Below, in pieces: positions 52,043-61,169 of a DNA stretch of 64,000 bases. How positions within the stretch are numbered: the stretch's first letter is position 1; each line of letters begins with the position of its first letter. Source of the DNA: Rhodanobacter sp. OK091 (GTDB taxonomy: Bacteria; Pseudomonadota; Gammaproteobacteria; Xanthomonadales; Rhodanobacteraceae); assembly GCF_900142825.1 (NCBI RefSeq), contig NZ_FRCH01000001.1, positions 1,178,001 to 1,242,000 of the forward strand, in the 5' to 3' direction. Made by a program: the position numbers and the translations under genes. Under the pieces are notes generated by a model that searched no databases, had not been told where the DNA came from, and saw only the letters and a list, made by a program, of their open reading frames with translations.

Positions 52043-54160
52043 TCACGCATGGACGAACCGCGCGGCACCGCCGATCCAGCGCTCGATCAGCTGCCCGGTC
52101 TGCCGCGGATGTTCCTTCAACATGTGCTCGCCGACCTGTTGCACCGCCGGCAGCAGATGCGCGTCGCGGGTCAGGTCGGCGATGCGGAAACTGAGCTGGC
52201 CGGTCTGGCGGGTACCGAGCACTTCGCCGGGACCGCGCAACTCCAGATCCTTTTCGGCGATACGGAAACCGTCATTGGTGTCGCGCATCACCTGCAGCCG
52301 CTCACGCGCCAGCTGGCCCAGCGGCGGCTGATACAGCAGCACGCAATTGGAAGCGAGCGCACCGCGGCCGACGCGACCGCGCAGCTGATGCAGCTGGGCC
52401 AGGCCGAGTCGCTCGCTGTTCTCGATCACCATCAAGCTGGCCCTGGGCACATCCACGCCGACCTCGATCACCGTGGTCGCCACCAGCACGGCCAGCTCGC
52501 CGGCCTTGAACGCGTCCATCACCGCCTGCTTTTCCTTGGGCTTCATGCGGCCGTGAATCAGGCCGATCCGGAATCCGCTCAACGCGGCGGACAGTTCGGC
52601 GTGCGCCACTTCGGCTGCCTGCGCTCTCAGTTGCTCCGATTCCTCGATCAGCGTGCACACCCAATACGCCTGGCGTCCCTCGGCGCAGGCGGCGTGGATG
52701 CGCTCGATCACTTCCAGCCGCCGCGCATTCGAGATCGCGATGGTCTGCACCGGCGTGCGGCCCGGCGGCAGCTCGTCGATCGAGGAGACATCCAGATCGG
52801 CGTACGCGCTCATCGCCAGCGTGCGGGGGATCGGTGTGGCGGTCAACACCAACTGATGCGGCACCAACTCGCCATCTTTACCCTTGTCGCGCAAGGCGAG
52901 TCGCTGCTGCACACCGAAGCGATGCTGTTCGTCGACGATCACCAGCCCGAGCCGCGCAAACGCCACTCCTTCCTGCATCAAGGCATGCGTGCCGATCACT
53001 ACCGAGGCCTCGGCGGCGACCCGCTCCAGCGCCAGCTTGCGTGCCTTGCCGGTCACCTTGCCGGCCAACCATGCCACCTCGATGCCGAGCGGCCGCAGCC
53101 AATGCCGGAAATTGTGCAGGTGCTGCTCGGCGAGTAACTCCGTCGGCGCCATCAAGGCCACCTGATGACCCGCTTCCACCGCGGCCAGCGCAGCTAGCGC
53201 GGCAACGACCGTCTTGCCGCTGCCGACATCGCCCTGGACCAGCCGCAGCATCGGCTTGGCCTGTGCCAGGTCCTGCGCCACTTCGGCGCTGACGCGCTGT
53301 TGCGCCGCAGTCAGCTGGAACGGCAGGCCACCCAGCAACTGCGCGCGCAGGACGCCATCTCCGCCGCCCAGCTTCGGTGCATGCCGACGACGCACCGCCG
53401 CACGCATGCGTTTCAGACTCAAGTGCTGGGTCAGCAGCTCCTCGAACGCCAGCCGCTGTTGCGCCGGATGCTGCCCCAGCATGAGCTGGCCCAGATGCGC
53501 ATCCGGTGGTGGCCGATGCACGTACAACAACGCGTCACGCAATGAGGTGAGGCCGTGCTCAGCGCACAGCTCGGGTGGAATCAGCTCCAGCCGTTCGGCC
53601 GGCGGCAGCAGTGCCATCGCCTTCGCGATCACGCCGGCCAGCCGCTTCTGGCCCAGCCCTTCGGTCGTCGGATACACCGGGCTGAGCAGTTCGTCGACGT
53701 TGACTGTTTCGTCGCCGCCCAGACGCTGATAGGTGGGATGCACCATCTCCAGCCCCTGCGCTCCGTGTCGCACCTCGCCGTAGCAAAGCAGACGTGTGCC
53801 TGGCAGCAACTGTTCGGCCTGCGCCCGGTTGAAATGGAAAAAGCGCAGCAACAAGGTCTGTCGGCTGTTGTCTCCGATCGCCACCTTCAACTGCGGGCGA
53901 TAGCGAAAGCCGCGTTCGACCGCCTCCACCACACCCTCGACCTGCGCCCGCTCGCCGACGCGCAAATCGGCGATGGCGGTGACCCGGGTCTTGTCCTCGT
54001 AACGCAGCGGCAGGTGAAACCACAGGTCCTGCACCCGCTCCAGTCCTAGCCGCGCGAGTGCCGCGACCAAAGCGGGGCCGACACCCGGCAGCGCACTGAC
54101 CGGTACCATGCCCGGGTCGGTGTCAGCAGGGGGAGCAGGACGAACAGTGCGGGCGGCCAT
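52043..54160 (-). CDS. recG: ATP-dependent DNA helicase RecG
   Basis: 705 residues. N-terminal wedge/OB domain (PLRYEDKTRVTAIADLRVGERAQVEG), helicase motif I GDVGSGKT, motif Ia LMAPTELLAEQH, motif II VIVDEQHRFGVQQR (DEQH), motif III TATPIPRTLA, motif VI QLRGRVGRG, and the C-terminal LELRGPGEVLGTRQTG hook. Reverses stalled replication forks. The ATG at 54160 is preferred; an ATG at 54193 and one at 54109 are alternatives, the conserved part beginning near VSALPGVGP. Follows ridA, spoT and rpoZ on the same strand. Confidence 0.96.
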   Translation of the reverse strand: MAARTVRPAPPADTDPGMVPVSALPGVGPALVAALARLGLERVQDLWFHLPLRYEDKTRVTAIADLRVGERAQVEGVVEAVERGFRYRPQLKVAIGDNSRQTLLLRFFHFNRAQAEQLLPGTRLLCYGEVRHGAQGLEMVHPTYQRLGGDETVNVDELLSPVYPTTEGLGQKRLAGVIAKAMALLPPAERLELIPPELCAEHGLTSLRDALLYVHRPPPDAHLGQLMLGQHPAQQRLAFEELLTQHLSLKRMRAAVRRRHAPKLGGGDGVLRAQLLGGLPFQLTAAQQRVSAEVAQDLAQAKPMLRLVQGDVGSGKTVVAALAALAAVEAGHQVALMAPTELLAEQHLHNFRHWLRPLGIEVAWLAGKVTGKARKLALERVAAEASVVIGTHALMQEGVAFARLGLVIVDEQHRFGVQQRLALRDKGKDGELVPHQLVLTATPIPRTLAMSAYADLDVSSIDELPPGRTPVQTIAISNARRLEVIERIHAACAEGRQAYWVCTLIEESEQLRAQAAEVAHAELSAALSGFRIGLIHGRMKPKEKQAVMDAFKAGELAVLVATTVIEVGVDVPRASLMVIENSERLGLAQLHQLRGRVGRGALASNCVLLYQPPLGQLARERLQVMRDTNDGFRIAEKDLELRGPGEVLGTRQTGQLSFRIADLTRDAHLLPAVQQVGEHMLKEHPRQTGQLIERWIGGAARFVHA

Positions 54161-54255
54161 GACGTGCAAGCCTAACCGAGCAGCGTCTCGCATCGTAAGC
54201 CGGATAACGACATGGACTGTCGGTGCGGGGCGCGCGAAAAATCAGTCGGCCCGTC

Positions 54256-54639
54256 TCACGGCAACACCATCACCGCGTCCACTTCTACCTGCGCCGCCTT
54301 CGGCAACCCGGACACTTCGATGGTGGAGCGCGCCGGATACGGCGGCTGGAAATACTCCGCCATCACCGCATTGACTGCCGCGAAATTGGCCAGATCGGTG
54401 ACATAGATGCCGATGCGCACGATCTGCGCCAGCGAACCGCCGGCGGCTTGCGCCACGGCGGTGAGGTTGTCGAACACACGCCGCGTCTGCACCGTGATGT
54501 CGCCGTCGACCATCGACGCGGTAGCCGGATCGAGCGGAATCTGCCCGGAGAAATACACGGTATTGCCGGCGCGCACAGCCTGCGAATACGGGCCGATCGC
54601 GGCCGGCGCCAGTTCGGTGGCGATGATGTTGCGGGACAT
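54256..54639 (-). CDS. ridA: RidA family reactive intermediate deaminase
   Basis: 127 residues, whole RidA fold. Family marks: IGPYSQAVRAGNTVYFSGQIPLDP, VRIGIYVTDLANFAAVNAVMAEYF, and the active-site arginine in ARSTIEVSGLPKAAQVEVDAV. Hydrolyses toxic enamine/imine products of PLP enzymes such as IlvA. The ATG at 54639 follows a TGAGG site. An inverted repeat separates it from spoT upstream. Confidence 0.96.
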   Translation of the reverse strand: MSRNIIATELAPAAIGPYSQAVRAGNTVYFSGQIPLDPATASMVDGDITVQTRRVFDNLTAVAQAAGGSLAQIVRIGIYVTDLANFAAVNAVMAEYFQPPYPARSTIEVSGLPKAAQVEVDAVMVLP

Positions 54640-54654
54640 GGGAAACCTCAGGTG

Positions 54655-54727
54655 GAGAGTGGAGAGGAGTGAGAAACGAGAGGATGCTAACAGCCCTCGT
54701 ACTCGTTTCTCACTTCTCCCCACTCTC
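54655..54727. repeat. GAGTGAGAAA-family inverted repeat between spoT and ridA
   Basis: Arms of 26 bases at 54655-54680 and 54702-54727, two mismatches, 21-base spacer. The core GAGTGAGAAA matches the element at 19620-19684. It lies between two genes of the same strand, so a full terminator role would split the operon. Confidence 0.75.
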
Positions 54728-54731
54728 TTCT

Positions 54732-56900
54732 CTACAAGGGATATCGATGCGCCCCGCTGACCACTCCGGTACGGCGCACGCGACGGATCACGTCGGCCAG
54801 ATGCTTACGATTCTTCACTTCCATCGCGAACAGCAGGGTTGCGGCGGCGGCGTCGCGCTCGACGTATTCCACGTTGTCGATATTCGAATCCGCTGCAGCG
54901 ATCGCCGCGGCCACGGTAGCCAGCACGCCGGGGCGGTTGATTACCTCGATGCGCAGCTCCGCACGATAGTCGCCCTGCACATCGCGGTCCCACTCGATCG
55001 CCACACAGCGTTCCGGCGATTTGCGCAGTTCGACGACGTTGGGGCATTCCTCGCGATGGACCACGATGCCCTTGCCCGACGAAAGGTAGCCGATGATGTC
55101 GTCGCCCGGCAGCGGATGGCAGCAGTTGGCGAAACTGAGTACGCCGCGCTCGGCGCCGGTGATGCGGATCTTCTCGTGCACGTGCGGCGTCGTCTGCCGC
55201 TTGCCGCCGGCCTTCTTGCCACGCGATGCCAGCAGTTGGCTGGCAACCACGTCGGGCATGCGATTGCCCAGCGCGATGTCGGACAGGAGTTCCTCCAACC
55301 GCTTGAGCTTGGACGTTTCCAGGAATCGATCCAGCACCGCCGCCGGAATACCGTCCAGGCTGCTGCCCTGCGCATCCAGCGCCCGGTCCAGCATACGGTG
55401 GCCGAAGTCGACCGCATCCTCGTGTTGTAGATGTTTCAGGTATTGCCGAATAGCTGTGCGCGCCTTGCCGGTGACCACCACTTCAAGCCATGCCGGATTC
55501 GGCACTGCCGAAGGTGCAGTGATGATTTCCACCAGTTGGCCCGACTCCAGCCGCGTGCGCAACGGCAGCAGTTTCTTGTCCACCCGCGCCGCCACTGCAT
55601 GGTCGCCGACATCGGTATGCACGGCGTAGGCGAAGTCCAGCGCGGTGGCATTGCGCGGCAGCGACAGGATGTGGCCACGCGGGGTGAACAGGTAAACCTC
55701 GTCCGGGAACAGATCGATCTTGACGTTCTCGATGAACTCCGACGACGAGACGGTGTGCGCCGAACTGTCCGCCAACGACGACAGCCATTCGCGTGCGCGC
55801 GCCTGCGCACTGTTGGCCGGGCCGCTTTCGGTCTTGTACGCCCAATGCGCGGCGACACCGCTTTCGGCCACCGACTCCATTTCGGCGGTGCGGATCTGTA
55901 CCTCGATCGGCGCGCCGAAAGGCCCCAGCAATACGGTATGCAGCGACTGGTAGCCGTTGGCCTTCGGAATCGCGATGAAATCCTTGAAGCGCTTGTCCAC
56001 CGGCTTGTACAGCGCGTGCACTACACCCAACGCCATGTAGCAGCTCATCGCGCTGTCGACGACCACGCGAAAACCGTAGACATCCATCAACTGGGCGAAA
56101 CTCTTGTGCTCGCTGTGCATCTTCGAATAGATGCTCCACGGCGATTTGATACGGCCGACCACGCGGTTTTGCAGATGATCGGCGCTGAGCCGTGCCGACA
56201 GCGCCGCCTCGATCTTGCCCATCGCCTCGCGACGGTTGCCGAGCGCTGCCCGGATGCGCTCGCTGATCACCCGATAGCGATCGGGATAGAGCGCGCGAAA
56301 GCCCAGGTCCTGCAGCTCCGCCTTGAATTTGTTCATGCCCAGCCGCTGCGCGATCGGCGCGAAGATCTCCAGCGTCTCGCGTGCGATACGTCGGCGCGAG
56401 GGTGCGTCCTTGGCGCCGAGCGTGCGCATGTTGTGCAGGCGATCGGCCAGCTTGATCAGGATCACGCGCAGGTCGCGCGCCATCGCCAGCAGCATCTTGC
56501 GGAAGCTCTCCGCATCGGCTTCCTGGCGACTGCCGAAACGCATCTTGTCCAGCTTGGTGACGCCGTCGACCAGTTCGGCCACCACCTCGCCGAACTCGGC
56601 AGCAAGCACCTCGCGGCTGAGCTCGGTATCTTCCAAGGTGTCGTGCAGGATCGCCGCGATAATCGTTTCGGCATCCAGCCCCAGTTCCGCCAGGATCCCC
56701 GCCACCGCCACCGGATGGGTGATATACGGTTCGCCGCTCTTGCGCTCCTGTCCCGCATGCGCCTGCGCGCCGATCTGGAAGGCGCGCAGCACACGCTCGA
56801 CCTGCGCGTCGGGCAGGTAGGCAATGCGCTCTTTCAATGCCAGCACATACGGTGGCAACGCGGATAGATCGACCGACGCGGAATGGGTCGCCGCTGTCAT
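54732..56900 (-). CDS. spoT: Bifunctional (p)ppGpp synthetase/hydrolase (RelA/SpoT family)
   Basis: 722 residues. Intact HD hydrolase domain (THPVAVAGILAE, AAILHDTLEDTE HDxxED motif), synthetase domain with the GYQSLHTVLLGP motif and RFKD (RxKD, the charge form typical of bifunctional enzymes), TGS (DEVYLFTPRGHILSLPRNATALDFAYAVH), a Cys-containing conserved region (FANCCHPLPGDD) and a C-terminal ACT domain. Controls the stringent response. The ATG at 56900 (MTAATHSAS) is preferred over 56984. Follows rpoZ by 132 bases. Confidence 0.96.
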   Translation of the reverse strand: MTAATHSASVDLSALPPYVLALKERIAYLPDAQVERVLRAFQIGAQAHAGQERKSGEPYITHPVAVAGILAELGLDAETIIAAILHDTLEDTELSREVLAAEFGEVVAELVDGVTKLDKMRFGSRQEADAESFRKMLLAMARDLRVILIKLADRLHNMRTLGAKDAPSRRRIARETLEIFAPIAQRLGMNKFKAELQDLGFRALYPDRYRVISERIRAALGNRREAMGKIEAALSARLSADHLQNRVVGRIKSPWSIYSKMHSEHKSFAQLMDVYGFRVVVDSAMSCYMALGVVHALYKPVDKRFKDFIAIPKANGYQSLHTVLLGPFGAPIEVQIRTAEMESVAESGVAAHWAYKTESGPANSAQARAREWLSSLADSSAHTVSSSEFIENVKIDLFPDEVYLFTPRGHILSLPRNATALDFAYAVHTDVGDHAVAARVDKKLLPLRTRLESGQLVEIITAPSAVPNPAWLEVVVTGKARTAIRQYLKHLQHEDAVDFGHRMLDRALDAQGSSLDGIPAAVLDRFLETSKLKRLEELLSDIALGNRMPDVVASQLLASRGKKAGGKRQTTPHVHEKIRITGAERGVLSFANCCHPLPGDDIIGYLSSGKGIVVHREECPNVVELRKSPERCVAIEWDRDVQGDYRAELRIEVINRPGVLATVAAAIAAADSNIDNVEYVERDAAAATLLFAMEVKNRKHLADVIRRVRRTGVVSGAHRYPL

Positions 56901-57032
56901 CGGTATTGGCGCCAGCTCAGGCGCCCACCTCGTCGCAGGTGCGGCTGCAGCCAACGACTGCCGGACGCACACAGACCATCGCACCGGACCAGCCGGTGCA
57001 GCAGCCGCGCGTTCTACAGCAGCCGTCGTCCA

Positions 57033-57323
57033 TCAATCGTCGCCGCCCTTGGACAGATCGTCATCAACCTCGGCCGCGGCCCACTCCAGCGCCTCGCGCT
57101 CGGCGCGCTCGCGCTCGGCCTTGTCGATCTGATCGATCGTGGCCTGATCGATGCGGCGGGCTGCGATCTCGCGCAGTGCCAGCACGGTCGGCTTGTCATG
57201 ATCGGGGTTGACCGCCGGTTCGGCGCCCTTTTCCAGCTGGCGCGCGCGCTTGGTTGCCATCAGCACCAGCTCGAAACGGTTATCGACCACCTCGAGGCAG
57301 TCTTCCACGGTAATACGTGCCAT
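57033..57323 (-). CDS. rpoZ: DNA-directed RNA polymerase omega subunit
   Basis: 96 residues. Conserved [33 protein letters not shown] with [14 protein letters not shown]; the C-terminal 25 residues are acidic. Assists core assembly and ppGpp response. AAGGAT ribosome-binding site and a well-spaced promoter upstream. In E. coli the gene upstream would be gmk; here mla genes intervene. Confidence 0.97.
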   Translation of the reverse strand: MARITVEDCLEVVDNRFELVLMATKRARQLEKGAEPAVNPDHDKPTVLALREIAARRIDQATIDQIDKAERERAEREALEWAAAEVDDDLSKGGDD

Positions 57324-57363
57324 GCGAAATCCTTAGAGAATAAAATGACTTATATGGTCTGAC

Positions 57364-57392
57364 AGTGTAGCCAGCGGGTGCTTTGCTGGCAA
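57364..57392 (-). promoter_or_regulatory. Sigma-70 promoter of rpoZ-spoT
   Basis: On the minus strand TTGCCA (57392-57387), 17 bases, TACACT (57369-57364); 41 bases to the rpoZ ATG. Confidence 0.6.
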
Positions 57393-57524
57393 TGCGGGCA
57401 ACGCGTATCATGGCGGGCTGCGCGCGGATCGGCACTGAATCTGCGAAAGCACACCGAAAGCCGTGCAAGATATAAAACCAGACAGTACACTTATACTGCC
57501 CCTCGACGCGAATCCCCCGCACCC

Positions 57525-58364
57525 ATGCCCCCAAAGCTTCGACTTCCCTCACTGAGCCGCTGGTTGCCCGTGCTCGCGGTCGCCTTGCTGGCGGGTTGCA
57601 CGATTGCCAAGCCACGCACCGACGACCCGTTGGAGAAGTACAACCGGGACGCCTACAAATTCAACGACGCGGTGGACAAGGCGGTGATCCGCCCGGTCGC
57701 GGTCGGCTACCGCAAGGTGACCACTCCCCCGCTGCGTCGCTCGTTCAGCGATTTCTTTACCAACATCCGGATGCCGATCACGGTCGCCAACGATCTGCTT
57801 CAGGCACGCCCGAAACAGGCGCTGCAGAGCACCAGCCGGTTTCTGGTCAACCTGACCCTGGGCATCGGCGGCTTGTTCGATCCGGCCAGCCAGCTAGGCC
57901 TGCCGCTGGAAGACAACGATTTCGGCATCACCCTGGCACGCTGGGGTGCGCCGGAAGGCGACTTCCTGATGTTGCCGTTCTTCGGCCCCAGTACCGCGCG
58001 CGATATCTGGCGCCTGCCGGTCGACAGTTACTTCTTCGATCCATTGAGCCTGTACGCCAGCAACCACGACTACAACGGCCTGGAATATCTGCCGCAGGCG
58101 ATGTATCTGGTGACCTTGCGTTCGCGCGGAATCGACGCCGAGAGCTTCCTGAAGTCCGCCTACGACCCTTACGTATTCATCCGCGATGCATACCGGCAAC
58201 AGCGCTTGTATGCGATCTACGACGGCAACCCGCCAACGGAGCTCATCCAGCAGATGCAGGGGCTGGATGACAAGAACTTCGATCCCGACGAGCTGCTGGA
58301 TCAGCAGCACCAGTGGGAAAACAAGCATCCGGACAACGCGACCAAGCAGCCGCAATCACACTGA
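57525..58364 (+). CDS. mlaA: Outer membrane lipoprotein MlaA (VacJ)
   Basis: 279 residues. Lipoprotein signal with LLAGC, then DPLEKYNRDAYKFNDAVDKAVIRPVAVGYR, RSFSDFFTNIRMPITVANDLLQ and the GAPEGDFLMLPFFGPSTARDIW stretch, all typical of MlaA. Removes mislocalised phospholipid from the outer leaflet of the outer membrane and passes it to MlaC. Convergent with mlaB; ATG at 57525 begins the signal peptide. A -10-like TATACT lies at 57492-57497 but without a clear -35. Confidence 0.95.
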   Translation: MPPKLRLPSLSRWLPVLAVALLAGCTIAKPRTDDPLEKYNRDAYKFNDAVDKAVIRPVAVGYRKVTTPPLRRSFSDFFTNIRMPITVANDLLQARPKQALQSTSRFLVNLTLGIGGLFDPASQLGLPLEDNDFGITLARWGAPEGDFLMLPFFGPSTARDIWRLPVDSYFFDPLSLYASNHDYNGLEYLPQAMYLVTLRSRGIDAESFLKSAYDPYVFIRDAYRQQRLYAIYDGNPPTELIQQMQGLDDKNFDPDELLDQQHQWENKHPDNATKQPQSH

Positions 58365-58385
58365 CGTCGATTGCCGATGTCGATG

Positions 58386-58421
58386 ACAACAAGAAGGGGC
58401 CATCTGGCCCCTTCTTGTTGT
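58386..58421. terminator. Long bidirectional hairpin terminator between mlaA and mlaB
   Basis: ACAACAAGAAGGGGCCA (58386-58402) and its exact reverse complement (58405-58421) give a 17-base stem with only 2 bases between; T-rich ends on both strands (TTCTTGTTGTTG). Ends mlaA and the gmk-mla operon. Confidence 0.85.
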
Positions 58422-58441
58422 TGCGGCACGCCAATGACGGA

Positions 58442-58750
58442 TCAGGCGATCAGAGGTTCGACCTCGCAGACCTGCGCCAGCACCCGCATGCCGGCCGGAA
58501 TCTGGACGACTTGCAAGGTACGTCCGCGCCGGTCGGCCTCGGCCGTGACAGCCAGCACGCAAGCAAGGCCGGCACTGTCGCTTTGGTGGACGCCCGTCAG
58601 GTCAAGTCGCGCCACGCTGCCCGCAGCCAACGCGGACTGGATCGCCCGCAGTGCCGCCGCCGCCGTCTCGAAGCTCAGCACACCGCTCACGCCAAGCGTT
58701 CCAGGCGTGCCGTTATCCAGCTGGAACCGGGGCTCGGCGGCGCTGCTCAC
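58442..58750 (-). CDS. mlaB: MlaB-like STAS domain protein
   Basis: 102 residues, a lone STAS domain (LDLTGVHQSDSAGLACVLAVTAEADRRG holds the conserved DSAG stretch). Cytosolic partner that stabilises the MlaFE ABC complex. ATGA overlap with mlaC. Confidence 0.92.
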   Translation of the reverse strand: MSSAAEPRFQLDNGTPGTLGVSGVLSFETAAAALRAIQSALAAGSVARLDLTGVHQSDSAGLACVLAVTAEADRRGRTLQVVQIPAGMRVLAQVCEVEPLIA

Positions 58751-59424
58751 TTCGCGTCCTTGTTGTCCTTGGCCATCGTCTCCAGCGCCTTTTCGCCCTG
58801 GGTTTCGAGGTTCTTGATCAACTGCTCAATGCCGACCTTGCGGACCTCGGCGTCCACCTGGTTGCGGTAATTGGTGACGTAGGAAATACCTTCGATGACC
58901 ACGTCGTAGGCCTTCCAGTCACCGCTGCGACCCTTGCGGAAAGCGTAGTCGATCGACACCAGCTTGCCGTCGTCCAACACCACCTGGGTACGCACCATGG
59001 TGCGTTTGTCGTTGAGGTCGCCGTTGAACGGCAACACCTTGACCCGACCGCGCGAATAATTGAGCAAGCCCTCGGCATAGCGGTGCGTGATCGAGTTGTA
59101 GAACGCCTTGGCGAAGCGCTGGCGCTGCTCCGGGGTGGCTTCGTGGGCATGCTGGCCGAGCACCAGGATCGAGGCATAGTCGATATCGAAGTGCGGCAGG
59201 AACACCTCGTCGATGATGTTGATCAGTTTTTCCTGATTGTGCTTCAGCTCGTCACGATGCCCCTCGATCGCCGAAGCCAGCTGATCGGCAATACTTTGCA
59301 CGATCTGCAAGGGTGCCTGTGCCTGTCCGGCGGCGGCAGGCGCAGCAGCCTCCTGGGCAAATACCGGGGCGGCCACGACAGTGCCGAATGCAAGGGCGGT
59401 GGCAAGAGCCAGTCTGCGCAACAT
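58747..59424 (-). CDS. mlaC: Periplasmic phospholipid-binding protein MlaC
   Basis: 225 residues. Signal peptide (about 1-23) and the MlaC (toluene tolerance Ttg2D) domain: EVFLPHFDIDYASILVLGQHA, RYAEGLLNYSRGRVKVLPF, DYAFRKGRSGDWKAYDVVIEGISYVTNYRNQ. Carries phospholipids between MlaA and MlaD. The ATG at 59424 follows AAGGAG. Overlaps mlaB by 4. Confidence 0.96.
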   Translation of the reverse strand: MLRRLALATALAFGTVVAAPVFAQEAAAPAAAGQAQAPLQIVQSIADQLASAIEGHRDELKHNQEKLINIIDEVFLPHFDIDYASILVLGQHAHEATPEQRQRFAKAFYNSITHRYAEGLLNYSRGRVKVLPFNGDLNDKRTMVRTQVVLDDGKLVSIDYAFRKGRSGDWKAYDVVIEGISYVTNYRNQVDAEVRKVGIEQLIKNLETQGEKALETMAKDNKDAK

Positions 59425-59453
59425 GAATAACTCCTTCAGCAAGCAGAACCGGC

Positions 59454-60329
59454 TCAATGTTTGCCGGCGGGGGTATCGGATGATTTGCCGTTGCCGGCGT
59501 CTTTCTTGTCGTTGGGCGAACCGTTGACCAGGAACTTGCCGATAAGATCCTCCAGCTGCATCGCGGACTGGGTCAGGATCATCTCGTCGCCGTCCTTGAG
59601 CGCGTCAGGCGAGCCGCCGGGCTGGATCGCAACATACTGGGTGCCGATCAAACCGCTGGTGAACACCGCGGCGGAAGAATCGTCCGGAATCGCGTTGTAG
59701 CGCTTGTCGATCGCCAGCACGACTTGAGCATTCAATTTGACCGGATCGGCGTGCACCGACTGCACGCTGCCGATCACCACGCCAGCCATCTTCACCGGTG
59801 CGCCAACCGAGAGCGCGCCCACATTGCTGAAGTCCGCCTTCACCATATAGCTGCCGCCGACATTGTCGACCACGCTGCCGGCGCCGAAGAACTTGCCGAG
59901 CATTTCCTCCAGCGGCTCGGTCGACTTGGTCCGCGACAACGTGCCGCCTGCCGCCACGACCTGCTTCGCGCTGCCGTACTGGATGCCCACGTACTGGTCG
60001 CCGAGCAGGCCGCTGGTGAAGATCGTCGCCACCGAGTCCTGCGGAATCTTGTCGTAAGTCTTGTCGATCGACAGCTTCACGTCGGCCACCTCGTGGCCCG
60101 GCGTCAAGGTGATCGACTTCACCTGGCCGACCCGGACGCCGGCGATCTTCACCGGTGCGCGCTCTTTCAACTGGCCGATGTTGGTGAACTGGGTGTCGAG
60201 GGTGTAGCTGTCGCCCTGGTGCACGTTCGCCACCGAGCTGGTCTGGGTGGCCAGATAAGCCAGCGCAGCGAAGCCCAGCACGATGAACAGGCCGGTGCCG
60301 ACGGCGTAGGAACTTCTTGGTTGGCTCAC
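59454..60329 (-). CDS. mlaD: MlaD-like MCE protein with two tandem MCE units
   Basis: 291 residues, longer than E. coli MlaD (183). N-terminal membrane anchor (about 10-28). Two MCE domains: residues about 42-119 (TQFTNIGQLKERAPVKIAGVR ... FTSGLLGDQYVGIQYG) and about 161-239 (ADFSNVGALSVGAPVKMAGV ... FTSGLIGTQYVAIQPGG). The helix after each unit is also repeated (EPLEEMLGKFF; MQLEDLIGKFL), so the whole 112-residue unit is duplicated. GTG start at 60329 after GAGGAT. The protein presents lipid to MlaC at the inner membrane; a double ring would lengthen the channel (inference). Confidence 0.93.
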   Translation of the reverse strand: MSQPRSSYAVGTGLFIVLGFAALAYLATQTSSVANVHQGDSYTLDTQFTNIGQLKERAPVKIAGVRVGQVKSITLTPGHEVADVKLSIDKTYDKIPQDSVATIFTSGLLGDQYVGIQYGSAKQVVAAGGTLSRTKSTEPLEEMLGKFFGAGSVVDNVGGSYMVKADFSNVGALSVGAPVKMAGVVIGSVQSVHADPVKLNAQVVLAIDKRYNAIPDDSSAAVFTSGLIGTQYVAIQPGGSPDALKDGDEMILTQSAMQLEDLIGKFLVNGSPNDKKDAGNGKSSDTPAGKH

Positions 60330-60392
60330 GGCACGATCCTCGATGGGGTACGGATATTCGAAATGGAGTTCATGGCAGTCACGTCGGCACAC

Positions 60393-61169
60393 TCACATGA
60401 GAAACGCGGTAAGCACAAAGTCCAGCGCCAGGATCGCGATCGACGAAGCGACCACGGTGCGGGTGGTGGCATAAGCCACGCCTTCGCTGGTCGGCGGTGT
60501 GGTAAAGCCCTGGAATACCGCGATCAGTGACACCACCGCGCCGAACGCCAGGCTCTTGAGCAACACGCCGTTGACGATGTCGGTATGCACGTCCACTTCC
60601 GCGGTCATGTTCGACCAGAACGTGCCGTTGTCGATGCCGAGCCAGGTCACGCCGACCAGATGGCCGCCCAGCACGGCCATCGCGCAGAACACGCAACACA
60701 GCAGCGGCATGGCGATCAGCCCGGCCAGGAAGCGCGGCGTGGCGACGTAGGCGATCGGATCGACCGCCATCATCTCCATCGCGTCGATCTGGTCGGTCGC
60801 GCGCATCAGGCCGATCTCGGCGGTGATCGAGGTGCCGGCGCGGCCGGCAAACAGCAGCGCGGTGACCACCGGCCCCAGTTCGCGGTACACCGACAACGCC
60901 ACCACCATGCCGCTGGCCGAGGTGCCGCCGAAGATCGACAGCACGTGATACAGCTGCAGCATCAGAACCATGCCGACGAACAGGCCGCAGACCATGATGA
61001 TGGTCAGGCTCATCGCACCGACGAACCACAGCTGGCGGATCGTCTCGCGGACGTAGCGGAAGCTGCGCGGAATCGCCGCCAGCAAAGTCACCAGGAACAG
61101 GCCGCAGGCGCCGATCTGCGCCAGCGACTGAGTCACCACGTTATTGCGTTGCGGCTCGCGCACGTTCAT
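60393..61169 (-). CDS. mlaE: MlaE permease (MlaE/DUF140 family)
   Basis: 258 residues, about five to six membrane helices. Family stretches: VGMVLMLQLYHVLSIFG, SVYRELGPVVTALLFAGRAGTSITAEIGLMRATDQIDAMEMMAVDPIAYVATPRFLAG and FGAVVSLIAVFQGFTTPPTSEGVAYATTRTVV. Works with MlaF and MlaD in retrograde or anterograde phospholipid transport. ATGA overlap with mlaF. Confidence 0.96.
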   Translation of the reverse strand: MNVREPQRNNVVTQSLAQIGACGLFLVTLLAAIPRSFRYVRETIRQLWFVGAMSLTIIMVCGLFVGMVLMLQLYHVLSIFGGTSASGMVVALSVYRELGPVVTALLFAGRAGTSITAEIGLMRATDQIDAMEMMAVDPIAYVATPRFLAGLIAMPLLCCVFCAMAVLGGHLVGVTWLGIDNGTFWSNMTAEVDVHTDIVNGVLLKSLAFGAVVSLIAVFQGFTTPPTSEGVAYATTRTVVASSIAILALDFVLTAFLM

